From: Lachancea thermotolerans CBS 6340 | Lineage: Eukaryota; Ascomycota; Saccharomycetes; Saccharomycetales; Saccharomycetaceae | Length of the DNA stretch: 64,000 nucleotides | Assembly (NCBI RefSeq): GCF_000142805.1 | Contig: NC_013084.1 | Coordinates: 248,001 to 312,000, forward strand | Reading direction: 5' to 3' | In this document: piece by piece, positions 52,397 through 61,943 of the stretch | Layout of the letters: every line of letters begins with the position of its first letter | Position numbering within the stretch: position 1 is the first letter of the stretch | Position numbers and translations under genes: made by a program | The notes under the pieces: model-generated | What the model was told of the DNA's origin: nothing | Databases searched by the model: none | Seen by the model: the letters and a program-made list of their open reading frames with translations, nothing else

Positions 52397-54742
52397 ATGA
52401 GTTTTGCAGGCACAGCTACCCTCGCTGCCCAAAACACGCCCGCTGAGGACCCCTTGCAAAATAGCCGCCCATCAAGCCAAGTTCAAAGGGAGTTCCGACT
52501 AGAAGAGAGAGACAGCCTCTTAAGCAACGGACGCGGCCCGAGTTCCGAATCACAAAGCACCCGGAGATCCGGCAGCATGTGGATGCTAAAATCTTCGCTT
52601 CGCTCTTTCTTCGAGCTGAAGACTCTAAACGGGCGTAGGGAAGCCAGATGTCTCCACTGCGACAAACGCTATCCGGAAGGAGAGTCCACTGGGAACATGG
52701 CCAAGCATGTCCGTGCCTTGCATCCAGCGGCTTGGAAGGCCAAAGAGGGGAAAGTTTTGAAAACGCCCCCGCGAAACGTCACTTTCAGAAGGCTTGAATC
52801 GCTGCGGGTGTCCCAGTGGGTTGCAGACGAGCATAGGAGGAAAATAGGAGAGCTCGAAACACTAATGCTGGTTGTCGAGCATGCCCTGCCCCTCAGTCTT
52901 GTTCAGTCCGCGTCCTGGGCCAAGTGGAATGACAGATGCTCTCCGAATTCTAGTATCAAGTCAAGCACAACACTAGTAAAGAAGTTGCACTTGTATCAGA
53001 AACACATGAACAGGTCACTGCGCTTGAACTTGAGGAACTCTCAATTTGCTAATATCCAATTTGACATATGGATTTCCCCCGGCGGGGAGTCATTTTTGGG
53101 CGTCATGGTATCTTTCGCACCAAACCTTTTGAATAAAAGCATTTTGCAGCAGGCAAAAACTCCGAAGGTCCTTTTGAACAACTCCGGTTGTGCTCAAAGC
53201 ACCCACCTGATTGATTTCGTCAGCTTGGGGACTGAGAAGATTACGGACAAGCACTTATGTGAGACCCTTTTACTGGTTTTAGAAAAGTATGAGCTCAAAG
53301 ACATGACTGCGACGATAACTATGGCTAAAAACCCTTGTAATGAATCGCTATTTTCAGCGTTAGTCTATAAGGTATTTGGATCGCCAAAACCGTTCGCTCG
53401 CCGCATGTTTGGTAAAACACGCGAGATTTATTGTATGATTTATGCCTTGAATCTTCAGCTGGAAAGAGGAACAAAGCTTTTGTTCGGCTGCCCGATTTTT
53501 TCAAATGCTTGCGAAAGGATCAACAGTTTTGCGAGGGTTACGGGGGCCTCTTCTCATACAAACGCTGGCTTAAAGATCCCAGAAATCCGTTTCATTCCTG
53601 TGAACTCTTCGCACCGATGGACTTCCATCTGGTCGCAGCTAAACACGTTTTTCAACAATTTCTCTCAATATGAAGCTTGGTACATCCAGTTAATTAATAA
53701 CGGACAAGAAGATCTAGCTTCAAACCTTGAAAACTGTATTAATATTGAGAGCAGAGCAATAAAACTTCTTGAGTATTTCGTGCAAACATTTGCAATTTTT
53801 AACGATTTGATCACAAAGCTCCAGCAAGATGGCTCTGATCATCTTGCCAATGGTGTTCCGACGTCTTACTTGTTGGAGAGCTACTACAAAATGTGCGCGA
53901 AAGTTTTGAATGGGGCGCGTGTCGCAAAAAGCCGAGCTGGGTATGATTTCTCCTGTTTGAATGGATCTGTGAGTCTCGCGCCTGAGGACAAGGAAATTGT
54001 ATTAGATGCACTCCAAATTGCGGGTTGCATGCACCAAGAGTTCATGGGTCACGTTCGAAATAATCCGCTATATTATGTGGCAGTCATTCTTGACCCATCC
54101 GCCAAAACTGACGCCATCTATAAGATGATGAGCCCGGAAGAGGCGAGCGAAAGGACTATCGAAGCACAAATGTTTCTCAATAGATTTTTGGAAGAATATC
54201 GTGAAAACTCTGTGATTCAAGACCAAGCTTCGGCTGACGAAAATCCGTATCATGCATCATCCAGCATGTACTTTGACAGAAGGTGCTTATCTACCAACGG
54301 AGATTCACAAGGAAGTGTCGGAAGTGTTAACGAGGAAGAAGCTGGAAGTCGGGGAAGGACCAGTGAATGGCTTAATTATCAAGAAGAACCTTTATGTTCT
54401 GTAAAGTCGAGGGAGGACGCGATAGCTTGGTGGTATGAGCGTCGTCAAAAATATCCTGTATTATTTGAACTTTCCGTTTCTCTGCTCTATACAAGACTGA
54501 GCACTTGTAGCATCCAGAGGTGCTTTTCTTCAGCGGTGGATGTAATGAAAGAAGACAAAAATTGTCCAGAAAATAAAAACTTCAAATCACTGATGGTGCT
54601 CCGGGACAGGTTTACGAATTTCGGTTTCTTCGACGGGCCGGCACTTGATCCTAACTTTTCAGGCGGTGTGTCGGATGAATCGTCGGGAGGTGAAGCCGTT
54701 TTTCTCGAAGATCATGGCCTATCAGAATTTGACGACAGCTAG
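52397..54742 (+). CDS. hAT transposase-derived protein, intact ORF, probably domesticated
   Basis: 781 residues from ATG 52397. A BED-type zinc finger sits at about 85-109 (CLHC, then H104 and H109 in HVRALH). An RNase H-like core follows, with FDIWIS (first catalytic Asp, about D223), the hAT landmark SSHRWTSIW and LDPSAK; it ends with the hAT dimerisation region (AIAWWYERRQKYPVLFELS, then SIQRCFS) and an acidic tail. Where hAT enzymes have a second Asp in a TDNAxN-type motif, this protein has ITMAKNPCN; where they have ERxFS it has QRCFS (Q707). By this hand alignment two of three catalytic acids are lost, yet the ORF is uninterrupted. No terminal repeats were seen. S. cerevisiae has no such gene between YMR178W and YPL225W. 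Confidence 0.82.
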   Translation: MSFAGTATLAAQNTPAEDPLQNSRPSSQVQREFRLEERDSLLSNGRGPSSESQSTRRSGSMWMLKSSLRSFFELKTLNGRREARCLHCDKRYPEGESTGNMAKHVRALHPAAWKAKEGKVLKTPPRNVTFRRLESLRVSQWVADEHRRKIGELETLMLVVEHALPLSLVQSASWAKWNDRCSPNSSIKSSTTLVKKLHLYQKHMNRSLRLNLRNSQFANIQFDIWISPGGESFLGVMVSFAPNLLNKSILQQAKTPKVLLNNSGCAQSTHLIDFVSLGTEKITDKHLCETLLLVLEKYELKDMTATITMAKNPCNESLFSALVYKVFGSPKPFARRMFGKTREIYCMIYALNLQLERGTKLLFGCPIFSNACERINSFARVTGASSHTNAGLKIPEIRFIPVNSSHRWTSIWSQLNTFFNNFSQYEAWYIQLINNGQEDLASNLENCINIESRAIKLLEYFVQTFAIFNDLITKLQQDGSDHLANGVPTSYLLESYYKMCAKVLNGARVAKSRAGYDFSCLNGSVSLAPEDKEIVLDALQIAGCMHQEFMGHVRNNPLYYVAVILDPSAKTDAIYKMMSPEEASERTIEAQMFLNRFLEEYRENSVIQDQASADENPYHASSSMYFDRRCLSTNGDSQGSVGSVNEEEAGSRGRTSEWLNYQEEPLCSVKSREDAIAWWYERRQKYPVLFELSVSLLYTRLSTCSIQRCFSSAVDVMKEDKNCPENKNFKSLMVLRDRFTNFGFFDGPALDPNFSGGVSDESSGGEAVFLEDHGLSEFDDS

Positions 54743-55156
54743 ACAAACGAAGCGCACAGGGACCGAAGGCAACTAGCTCCATTGAAGGTTGGGGTGCACA
54801 TCATCCTGTCTAGAAAATCGGCTAAGGAATGGGAACATGTTCAACATGACAAATGCCATAATAAAGGAAGTATTAGTTTCACTGCAGAGAGGGATCCCCA
54901 ATAGTTCTCTTCTCATTTGAGATACTCAGTCTCCATTGAATCCACGTGACGAGCACATGAGGTAACATAGTTGAGATCAAGTGATATATGCGGGTAATAC
55001 CTACCAATCACTTGACTATCTATCACATGATAGTATCACTGTTAACGATATTTCTATCCGAAGTATAAGAAATTTTCTGGAAGTCAGCGGTGAATTTGGC
55101 CATCATAGCCCCAGCAATAAGCCATTTGGTAGTAGTTATCCGAACCACTAGAAATC
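54743..55156. other. Intergenic region upstream of YPL225W ortholog with palindromes
   Basis: About 414 bases. It holds CACGTG at 54943-54948, a 9-base inverted repeat TCAAGTGAT/ATCACTTGA (54977-54985, 55007-55015) enclosing a Reb1-like GCGGGTAAT, and a CTATCA-CA-TGATAG palindrome at 55020-55033. The density of symmetrical sites suggests a compact promoter. Confidence 0.5.
54977..55033. promoter_or_regulatory. Reb1-like site inside a 9-base inverted repeat, plus palindrome
   Basis: GCGGGTAAT (complement ATTACCCGC, Reb1 core) lies in the 21-base spacer of the inverted repeat TCAAGTGAT/ATCACTTGA. A further dyad CTATCACATGATAG follows at 55020-55033. The YPL225W-type start is 124 bases downstream. 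Confidence 0.5.
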
Positions 55157-55603
55157 ATGTCGGCACCTAACACCTTCAATGCAGAAACCGCTGAGAACTT
55201 GGAAGATATGGAAAAGCAGTTCGCCGTTCTAGCCGTGGAACAAGCTGAGACATACTGGAACCTGATCAGCAAGGTCCCGGGCTCGAAGTTACGTCTCACT
55301 AAGTTCGATGACGAAATCTATGAGAAATTTCAAGAGCACTTCCCAGAATACAAAGATCTATCCAGACTTGCCAAGTTCACTGAGGAAGAGCTGAAAACGA
55401 AAGAGGCTAAGGAAAGATGGAGAAAATTCATTAAGCTTTTTGAAAAGAAAGTGGACGACTTTAACTTCGGTACTCTTCTAAGAACAGATGCCTCTGCTGA
55501 GTACGGCCAATTCACTACTTGTTTCGTAGTGAGACTGCAGTTCTATGCCTTCGAAATTGCCAGAAACAAGAGCAAACTCAACGACTGGGCCGCAGGTCAA
55601 TAA
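55157..55603 (+). CDS. PBDC1-family protein, eEF1A biogenesis chaperone (YPL225W ortholog)
   Basis: 148 residues from ATG 55157 (S. cerevisiae 146). Single compact helical domain: NLEDMEKQFAVLAVEQAETYW, then LRLTKFDDEIYEKF, ERWRKFIKLFEKKVDDFNFG and LLRTDASAEYGQFTTCFV, characteristic of the PBDC1/YPL225W family. Recent work reports that the yeast protein binds nascent eEF1A and assists its folding at the ribosome. It lies next to MMT2 in S. cerevisiae (YPL224C), as here. Confidence 0.95.
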   Translation: MSAPNTFNAETAENLEDMEKQFAVLAVEQAETYWNLISKVPGSKLRLTKFDDEIYEKFQEHFPEYKDLSRLAKFTEEELKTKEAKERWRKFIKLFEKKVDDFNFGTLLRTDASAEYGQFTTCFVVRLQFYAFEIARNKSKLNDWAAGQ

Positions 55604-55809
55604 AAAGCGTTCATCCCCTTGAACTCTTGTCATTTAATATGTATACTAAAAGGCAATTAGGGTCTGAGTTCTCGAACTCTCGCTCTACCGCTGTTACACC
55701 GCCCAGCTCGCAGGATCGCACCTGATGCAAGCTGATATAAAAGCTCATATCTCAAAATTCGTTACTACGTACTAATCAGATAAAACATCATAACAGTTAT
55801 CATATTCGC

Positions 55810-57315
55810 CTAATGCTTGTGTGTATGGCCACTTCCAAGCCCAAAGTGGGAATGAGTGTGCCCGCTGGGGAGCGGACCATCGCTCGCTGACTCGTTCTGA
55901 GGTGTAGGAAACTGACCCAACTTCTTCTGATTCTCAATTTCCTTCAATTGTTCAGGCGAAAGAGGTGGTCTCTCTTCAACGTAATCTATGTCAATATTGC
56001 GTAAAGTTGGTATATTTTCCCGCAATGTTTTACGCAAATGGTCTGTCACAATTTCAAATTCTTTAATAGTCAAAACGTTCTCCCATCTCTGTAGCGGAAC
56101 TTCCAGGGTCATCTTAGCATGCATTTCGGGACCTGAAGACAAAACTGTCAGGTTCTTAAGCCCGTAGGGTTTTTTTGCGTTGTTATTAGAAATCAGTTTA
56201 CGCAAAATCTCCTGTGTGTTATCTTTCACTGTAACGTAGCGAGGATCATCACCAGCCACCGCTCGATCAACTAGCTCCTTCATAGCACCTATCATGCCAT
56301 CGGCTCCAGTCTTCACAACCAGTGCAGAAACTAAAAGACCACCAACTGCGTCCAGAGATTGAATATTGAAAAAGTATCCAGAAGAAATAGTAACAAGCGC
56401 CACCAATGAAGTCAAAGAGTCAACTCGGTGGTGCCAGGCGTTAGCAAGGAGTACATTAGAGTTTGTCTCAATTGCAACTTTCTTGGTAGCGTTAAAAATC
56501 CATTCTTTTATGATAATTGACCCACCCGCTATCCATGCAGCATTAATGTTAGCGACATCGGTTGGTCCACCGTGTGAATGAGAGTGGGAAAAAGTAGAAA
56601 CAACATCCAGCACAGCGTGGGGAAGTAATGGAGCAGCGATAGCACAAAGCGAGCTCCAACCAATAGAAAGTCCTGCGAAGGCCAAAATTGCAGATACTGA
56701 GAGAGAGCCTAGGGTTTCAATTTTACCATAGCCTCCAGGATATTCAGCAGTTGGTTGTTTTGAAGACAGCTTCACAGATGCTAAAGTTAAAAAGTCTGAG
56801 ACCAAATCAGACAGTGCATGTACGGAGTCTGCTATCAACGCCTGTGAGTGAAACATGATAGCGCCGGCGAATTTTCCAAGCGCCAAGCCGACATTAATCC
56901 ACAGGCCGATCCACGTAATTCTCACGCCAGGGTTCTTTTTAAATTCTTTTCGACTCATTTTCAGTAGTGGGTTGCTTTGACTTGAAGCATGTGAGTGAGT
57001 GTGACCTGCTTCTCGATAAAGCATGGAACCTAGGTGTAAAGTGTCATTCTGTTCAGTTTCAGATTCTTTCATGTGGATGTGCCTTGATTCCTCGAAAGCA
57101 TCTGACAAGTCTTGAAACTTGGCTTGCTTTTCGAGCCGCCTTTCTGCGTCGGTCTTGCCAATGCCACCCTTCTTACCTTCGTTTATTAAGCGGCGACTGG
57201 AGTTGTGAATTGAGCGTTGGTGGAAGCACAGATTCCAGACCAGCTGCCTGCACCTTGACTTTCCGATGTTGTGGTAGAATTGCAAACCAACAGGATATGC
57301 GCTAGGCTTTATCAT
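55810..57315 (-). CDS. MMT1: Mitochondrial cation-diffusion-facilitator, iron exporter type (MMT1/MMT2 ortholog)
   Basis: 501 residues from ATG 57313-57315 (S. cerevisiae Mmt1 510, Mmt2 484). The N-terminus is Arg/Ser-rich (CRQLVWNLCFHQRSIHNSSRR) and fits a mitochondrial presequence. Six membrane segments form the CDF core with metal sites IADSVHALSD and NAWHHRVDS. A cytosolic-type C-terminal domain follows, ending in a His-rich tail (GHTHSHFGLGSGHTHKH). The family moves iron across the inner membrane. Single ortholog of the MMT1 (YMR177W) / MMT2 (YPL224C) pair. Confidence 0.93.
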   Translation of the reverse strand: MIKPSAYPVGLQFYHNIGKSRCRQLVWNLCFHQRSIHNSSRRLINEGKKGGIGKTDAERRLEKQAKFQDLSDAFEESRHIHMKESETEQNDTLHLGSMLYREAGHTHSHASSQSNPLLKMSRKEFKKNPGVRITWIGLWINVGLALGKFAGAIMFHSQALIADSVHALSDLVSDFLTLASVKLSSKQPTAEYPGGYGKIETLGSLSVSAILAFAGLSIGWSSLCAIAAPLLPHAVLDVVSTFSHSHSHGGPTDVANINAAWIAGGSIIIKEWIFNATKKVAIETNSNVLLANAWHHRVDSLTSLVALVTISSGYFFNIQSLDAVGGLLVSALVVKTGADGMIGAMKELVDRAVAGDDPRYVTVKDNTQEILRKLISNNNAKKPYGLKNLTVLSSGPEMHAKMTLEVPLQRWENVLTIKEFEIVTDHLRKTLRENIPTLRNIDIDYVEERPPLSPEQLKEIENQKKLGQFPTPQNESASDGPLPSGHTHSHFGLGSGHTHKH

Positions 57316-57530
57316 GTCTGCCTTTTGTTTCTCTCGATGCCTTTGATGACTGTATCAGAATGCACCAAGAAATACAATATAAAAGGTTAAATAAATGACG
57401 TGACATAATAATGCAAAAGTATGTTAAAAATTGTTACAAATGATTTATATACAAGTGTACCAAGCGTGATGCAACAACGTATTGTTTATGTTAACAAGTG
57501 GTTGACTGTGGTGCTTTTGACTGTCTAAGC

Positions 57531-60500
57531 TCATTGCATCATATCACTGTTTCCCTCTGGTTTAATTTCTGGTGATATCACCATTGCACCCTCACTTTTG
57601 ATAACGACTTGGTCAGGCTGAGCTTCTGACGCCTCTCGAGATCCGGTAGCTTCGTAACCTGTCACAACTTTAATGTTACGCTGCGCGAATTTTAACATAA
57701 CGTTAGCATCATGCTCCTGACATGCTCTTTGTAGCGCGCTAATTTCTCTAGGCATTCTAACCCCAGCGCCAACAAGTTTTCTCAAGTAAAACTTTATTTG
57801 GGCCATTGAAAGGTCGCCACGTAGTGCGCCGTCTTTTTTCAAAAGATCGCAGCTCATAGTGTGTTTGAAAGATGCCGACATTTTGAATATTTCAAAGAAC
57901 TGGCCAAAAAACCGGCGATCGGGGATAACTTTCAGTTTGAGGGATGCCATGGCCATACTCTCAATCTGGCTAAAGTCTACAAGACCGAAGTCTGGAAAAT
58001 TAGAAGGGCAGCAAATGGGGCACACAAAAACAGTGTTCTCATTGCTAACCAAGGACCATTTGCCCTTGTTGATACAAGTTGCATGGTACCATTCTCCACA
58101 AACCTCGCAAGCTACCATTTTGCTTCCAGAGTCTCCCTGCCGACAAAAACAATAGACAGGCTCCTCATCAGGCTGAGATTTTGTGGTTAATTTATCTCCA
58201 TTGTTGGCAAAGCACAGCTGGGTTGAGCTATGAATTTTTGCCCATAAAGGTTTTCGGAGAACAAGTTTGTTAACTTTCTGAAGCCATAACCTGCAATCTT
58301 TTATATGTTTTGAGAAAATCGATCTGTTGGGTACTTCAGATAATGTTAAGCGTTTATCATCGCATGAGCCATCGAATTTGCCTATCAAATTGAGTTCGAA
58401 CAGTGGTCTAGCATTTACGCTTCCAGCTATTAATCGATAATGTTCATGATTAACGTCCAGCTTGTCGAAAGAAGACGACATGCCTTCTCTGTGTTTCCCG
58501 AAGGTGTCCATTATAGCTTCTAGGGTTTCTCGTAGACGAGGTTCCACCAGAAAAGGATACTGACGAAGTGTATCAAGAATACTAGAGAGCCGATCAACCG
58601 GGATTTTGCTAGACTTTTTCTTGAAAAGCTGTCCTAACTCATATCCTGTTTCTTGAGAGAGTAGTATAGTGTTACGAACCTGCTCCAGCTTCTCTCTGTG
58701 GAGCGCGTCGCTCACAAATTTTATGCCATACTTGAGGTAGGGCAACAAATAGCTAGGAGTATAGTATCCCAGTTCATCCTCTTTGATGATTTCATGCTCA
58801 ATAATTGTTTTTTCATAAGTTGAAAGCCACATTTCCTCACAGATTTTGCGAGCTAGAAGGTCATGGTATTTGGAACGTATGCCCAACGACCAGCCCTGTA
58901 GGTACGTCTCCTTCATACGACTCAGATCGTTAATTTTTATTGCATTTTGAGCATCCAGTTGAAACGATTCAACGCAGTGACATAACTCGAACACTTTAGA
59001 CATTTCGGGGAAAGCAATTGATGATCCTTCGAGTTCCAGATAAAGATTGTGAAGCTCAGCCACGGTATAGTGGAAGGGTGCGGCGGCCAATTCTTTCAAA
59101 GCAAAACCGCGACCAAAGCCCTGAAACTTCATCCCGCGCTTCTCTTTATTGATTTTAGCCAGCATTTGGTTGCACCTTGAAGCGGTGCTTCGAGCATTCT
59201 TCAAACTTCTTCTAAGTTGGTGAGCCTGTGAGTTCGATTCTTGGGAAAGTGCTTCACAGAACAGATTTATCTTGGCCAAAGGAACGCGCTGGCCTTTGAG
59301 TTCTTCATTCACCAAACTATCATACGAAACAAGAACATCACGGTCGGGTTTCTCAACTTGCCCCTGCGACGCGTCCTTCTCCGAGAATATTGCAGCTGCA
59401 GCTGTGCAAGCGTGATCTTCCTGAAGTAAAGCCTCAAGCTCTTCGTTAGAATAAAATTCATGTAGAGAGATGCTAATGCCGTCCTGCTGTAAGTCACGCC
59501 CAAAAATGAGCAGCTTCTCTTCCTTGCAAGTAAGATTATCTAGAAACTGCCGAAGGGAAAGTGTAAAACAATCTTTTGCGCTGGTCAGGAGAACTTTAGA
59601 AGCGCCGGTGGGTTCGAGAGTTTGATCAGAGATGAAGTCAAAAACATTACTTTCGATAGTGAAGCGATCACTCAAGCGTCTTGCCAGTTCTTCTCTAGCC
59701 GCAAGCTCTTCGGATGCGAGGCCTGTCAAGAGTAATCGAGCCTTTGAGGCAAGTTTTTTATCTCCCGATTCCTTGACAATATTGAAGAGGAGCTGAAATG
59801 TTTGGATCGCTGGAAGCAACCCGTTTCTAGAAAGCCATTTCTCGCTTTCCAGCGCCGATTCGAGCCACGATGCGGGAGCAAAAAGTGCATTCTCTGATAT
59901 GCTAAATCCGCAGGATATACTAGTTGAATACGTTCTCGGGAATTTGAGAATATAGCAGCCCGGATCTTGGACAATTCTTAAGACTTTGATAGAGTTAGCC
60001 TTGAGCTTCTCAGGATGAAATTGCCAATCATCGGGAAGGGTGCAGGCTGTGACTTCGCGAAATTGACCTATAGTATGCGTGTTAATTCTTGGAGGGAGAG
60101 TTGACACTTGGTGCTGTGGGCATGTGTCTAGATAGCATTGGTATACCTCCGAGTTCAGAAAAGACTTATCTACCGGATCATTTGATACCTCCGGGCCAGG
60201 ACTTTGTTGGTTTTTCTTTGATGTTTCAACCAAGCTTTCGAACCTTTTCATATCTTCAGGTGGCACTACATACCATAGCTTGGAAGAGCCTGCATGGTGG
60301 TAGTCAATGTTGGGTAAAAAGTTGTCTTCGATCGACCAACCTTTCACAGAAAAGAGCATTCCAAGATCGAGGCGAGTGTCCAAGTGGCTACCAAAGTCAG
60401 CGTCCATGAATTGAAGCACGGAGTCGGAAGAAAGAGGGATATTGTTAAGGTTCCATGCGCTGGTTGTGTCAAGACCGTTTGTGGTGCTCTTTGACACAGT

Positions 60501-61943
60501 GGGGAAACCAGAGCCGTGCACTGAGGAAGGCAGGTTGATGCCAGTATCAACGTTGCAGCACGCTGATTCATCAGATAGAATATCGAAAAATAGTTTCTCA
60601 AAGTCGCGGAGATTCACGGAATCTGATTTTTCGAGAACAAGCGATGACCGCTGCTGGTAAAGCGCTGCAACACTATCAAAGTGCTTTTGCGCTTTTTCAT
60701 AATATTGTCGCAGGTTGTAAATGGGGGCGTTTCGCGTTTCATGCGCTGACCTGTCATATATCTCAGAGGAGCTTTTCCAGAAAGTGAATTGGTAGCCTGG
60801 CAGGGTGGATGGCGATGGTTTTGTAAGACCCTTGCGAGGCTCAGTAAGGTTTTCGAAGTTGGTGAAGAAACCTTTGTATCTCAGAATGTCCCGCAATCTT
60901 GAGAATTCAGCAGCTGAGCCAGCAACTTGATAGGCTTGGACTTTAGACGCCTTGTGCTTTTTTACAGCATTTTCGAGCGAAATAGAAGCCTCATTGAGTG
61001 ACCTTTTCTTAGAGCTGGGGTCACGGTGGTTGTCTTCCGTGGAGGAAGGAAGGATAATGTGGATCTTGGTGGGCACCGTGGTGGTTGCCGCGGAGGCAGA
61101 AGCTCTCTGTCGCTCTTCTTCTTTGTCGAATTCTGAAAACACCTTGAGATATGCGGACCTGAGCGACGTAGACAAAGAGCTCATGATTCTGCCGGAGTAG
61201 CCAAGTTCCCTGCCGATCTGGGCCCAGAGCTTCTTGTGGCAGACCTCTTGGAAGCCGCCTCGTAGCTGGACGCACTCGCGCAAACGGTAGAGGTCCAGCG
61301 GCCTTTTGTCTATGCTAGGAATTTTCGAGAACAGCTGGCGCCCGGTGTCGCTCTTGCGCGACGAGTGGTATTTGTAGAGCCTGCGGTGCAGATCGAGCTT
61401 GCGCCGGGTTTCTTCTTGGAAAGAGCATAGGGATTGTCTCCTGGCCTTGAACCAGAAAAGCTCAGTGTTTAGTGCAAAGGGCGTAACGGGAGCGGGCGAG
61501 CTCTGGATGATCTGAAGCTTGACCGCGCCATATTGGCGTCCCACATCTTCGATCTGGTGGTAAAACGTGATGGGGTCTGGGATCTCGGACCGCGGGATGC
61601 GAAAGCAGGGCACGGACCCGGATTCGAGCGTGTAGGACCAGCCTGAGTCGGTTTTCAGCGTCTGGCACGCGGGCTCGGGCGTCTGCACAAGCCTCTTGGA
61701 CTTGATGTGTGCTATGTCGAAGGGCGCGTTGGGCCGGATCCTGTGCTGGGTGTAGAGATGCGGGCTGTGCTGGTCGAGGCTGAGAGGCGAAGGCGTGGCC
61801 TCGAGCGAGCTCTTGAAGCGGCTGGTGGTTGGGAGCGTTTTGCCGGCGGCCAGCGGCAGCGCAGCAGCGAGCGGCGCGTTCGAGCCCGTGCTCGGCTGCC
61901 ACTTGCCGACGGGTGGCATGTGGGGTAGGGGCTCGAGAGTCAT
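57531..61943 (-). CDS. ECM5: JmjC-ARID-PHD chromatin protein (YMR176W ortholog)
   Basis: 1470 residues from ATG 61941-61943 (S. cerevisiae 1411); the frame extends upstream without an ATG. Domains: JmjN-like PCFRIPRSEIPDPITFYHQI; ARID around 190-300 (KIPSIDKRPLDLYRLRECV); JmjC around 515-690 (SVKGWSIEDNFLPNIDYHHAG); helical PLU-1-like region; PHD finger near 1290-1345 (YCFCRQGDSGSKMVACEVCG, WYHATC). In JmjC the usual iron ligands look lost: HAGS replaces HxGE, and the second His is not in TYSTSIS. This fits a non-catalytic demethylase-like subunit; S. cerevisiae Ecm5 works with Snt2 and Rpd3. GC content rises steeply toward the 5' end. Confidence 0.93.
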   Translation of the reverse strand: MTLEPLPHMPPVGKWQPSTGSNAPLAAALPLAAGKTLPTTSRFKSSLEATPSPLSLDQHSPHLYTQHRIRPNAPFDIAHIKSKRLVQTPEPACQTLKTDSGWSYTLESGSVPCFRIPRSEIPDPITFYHQIEDVGRQYGAVKLQIIQSSPAPVTPFALNTELFWFKARRQSLCSFQEETRRKLDLHRRLYKYHSSRKSDTGRQLFSKIPSIDKRPLDLYRLRECVQLRGGFQEVCHKKLWAQIGRELGYSGRIMSSLSTSLRSAYLKVFSEFDKEEERQRASASAATTTVPTKIHIILPSSTEDNHRDPSSKKRSLNEASISLENAVKKHKASKVQAYQVAGSAAEFSRLRDILRYKGFFTNFENLTEPRKGLTKPSPSTLPGYQFTFWKSSSEIYDRSAHETRNAPIYNLRQYYEKAQKHFDSVAALYQQRSSLVLEKSDSVNLRDFEKLFFDILSDESACCNVDTGINLPSSVHGSGFPTVSKSTTNGLDTTSAWNLNNIPLSSDSVLQFMDADFGSHLDTRLDLGMLFSVKGWSIEDNFLPNIDYHHAGSSKLWYVVPPEDMKRFESLVETSKKNQQSPGPEVSNDPVDKSFLNSEVYQCYLDTCPQHQVSTLPPRINTHTIGQFREVTACTLPDDWQFHPEKLKANSIKVLRIVQDPGCYILKFPRTYSTSISCGFSISENALFAPASWLESALESEKWLSRNGLLPAIQTFQLLFNIVKESGDKKLASKARLLLTGLASEELAAREELARRLSDRFTIESNVFDFISDQTLEPTGASKVLLTSAKDCFTLSLRQFLDNLTCKEEKLLIFGRDLQQDGISISLHEFYSNEELEALLQEDHACTAAAAIFSEKDASQGQVEKPDRDVLVSYDSLVNEELKGQRVPLAKINLFCEALSQESNSQAHQLRRSLKNARSTASRCNQMLAKINKEKRGMKFQGFGRGFALKELAAAPFHYTVAELHNLYLELEGSSIAFPEMSKVFELCHCVESFQLDAQNAIKINDLSRMKETYLQGWSLGIRSKYHDLLARKICEEMWLSTYEKTIIEHEIIKEDELGYYTPSYLLPYLKYGIKFVSDALHREKLEQVRNTILLSQETGYELGQLFKKKSSKIPVDRLSSILDTLRQYPFLVEPRLRETLEAIMDTFGKHREGMSSSFDKLDVNHEHYRLIAGSVNARPLFELNLIGKFDGSCDDKRLTLSEVPNRSIFSKHIKDCRLWLQKVNKLVLRKPLWAKIHSSTQLCFANNGDKLTTKSQPDEEPVYCFCRQGDSGSKMVACEVCGEWYHATCINKGKWSLVSNENTVFVCPICCPSNFPDFGLVDFSQIESMAMASLKLKVIPDRRFFGQFFEIFKMSASFKHTMSCDLLKKDGALRGDLSMAQIKFYLRKLVGAGVRMPREISALQRACQEHDANVMLKFAQRNIKVVTGYEATGSREASEAQPDQVVIKSEGAMVISPEIKPEGNSDMMQ

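Noticed and set aside
51755-55156. Terminal inverted repeats and 8-base target duplication around the hAT-derived gene
   Set aside because: I compared the flanks by eye and found no convincing pair; a computed search could still find degenerate ends.
55650-55735. tRNA-like stretch on the minus strand (CAGCGGTAGAGCG, TTCGAG, then TTTT)
   Set aside because: The D-arm phrase and terminator are suggestive, but no acceptor stem or proper anticodon and T arms can be folded; the TTCGAG lies inside a palindrome GAGTTCGAGAACTC.
60952-61275. Alternative frames on both strands within ECM5
   Set aside because: They are shadows of the continuous ECM5 frame with no homology of their own.
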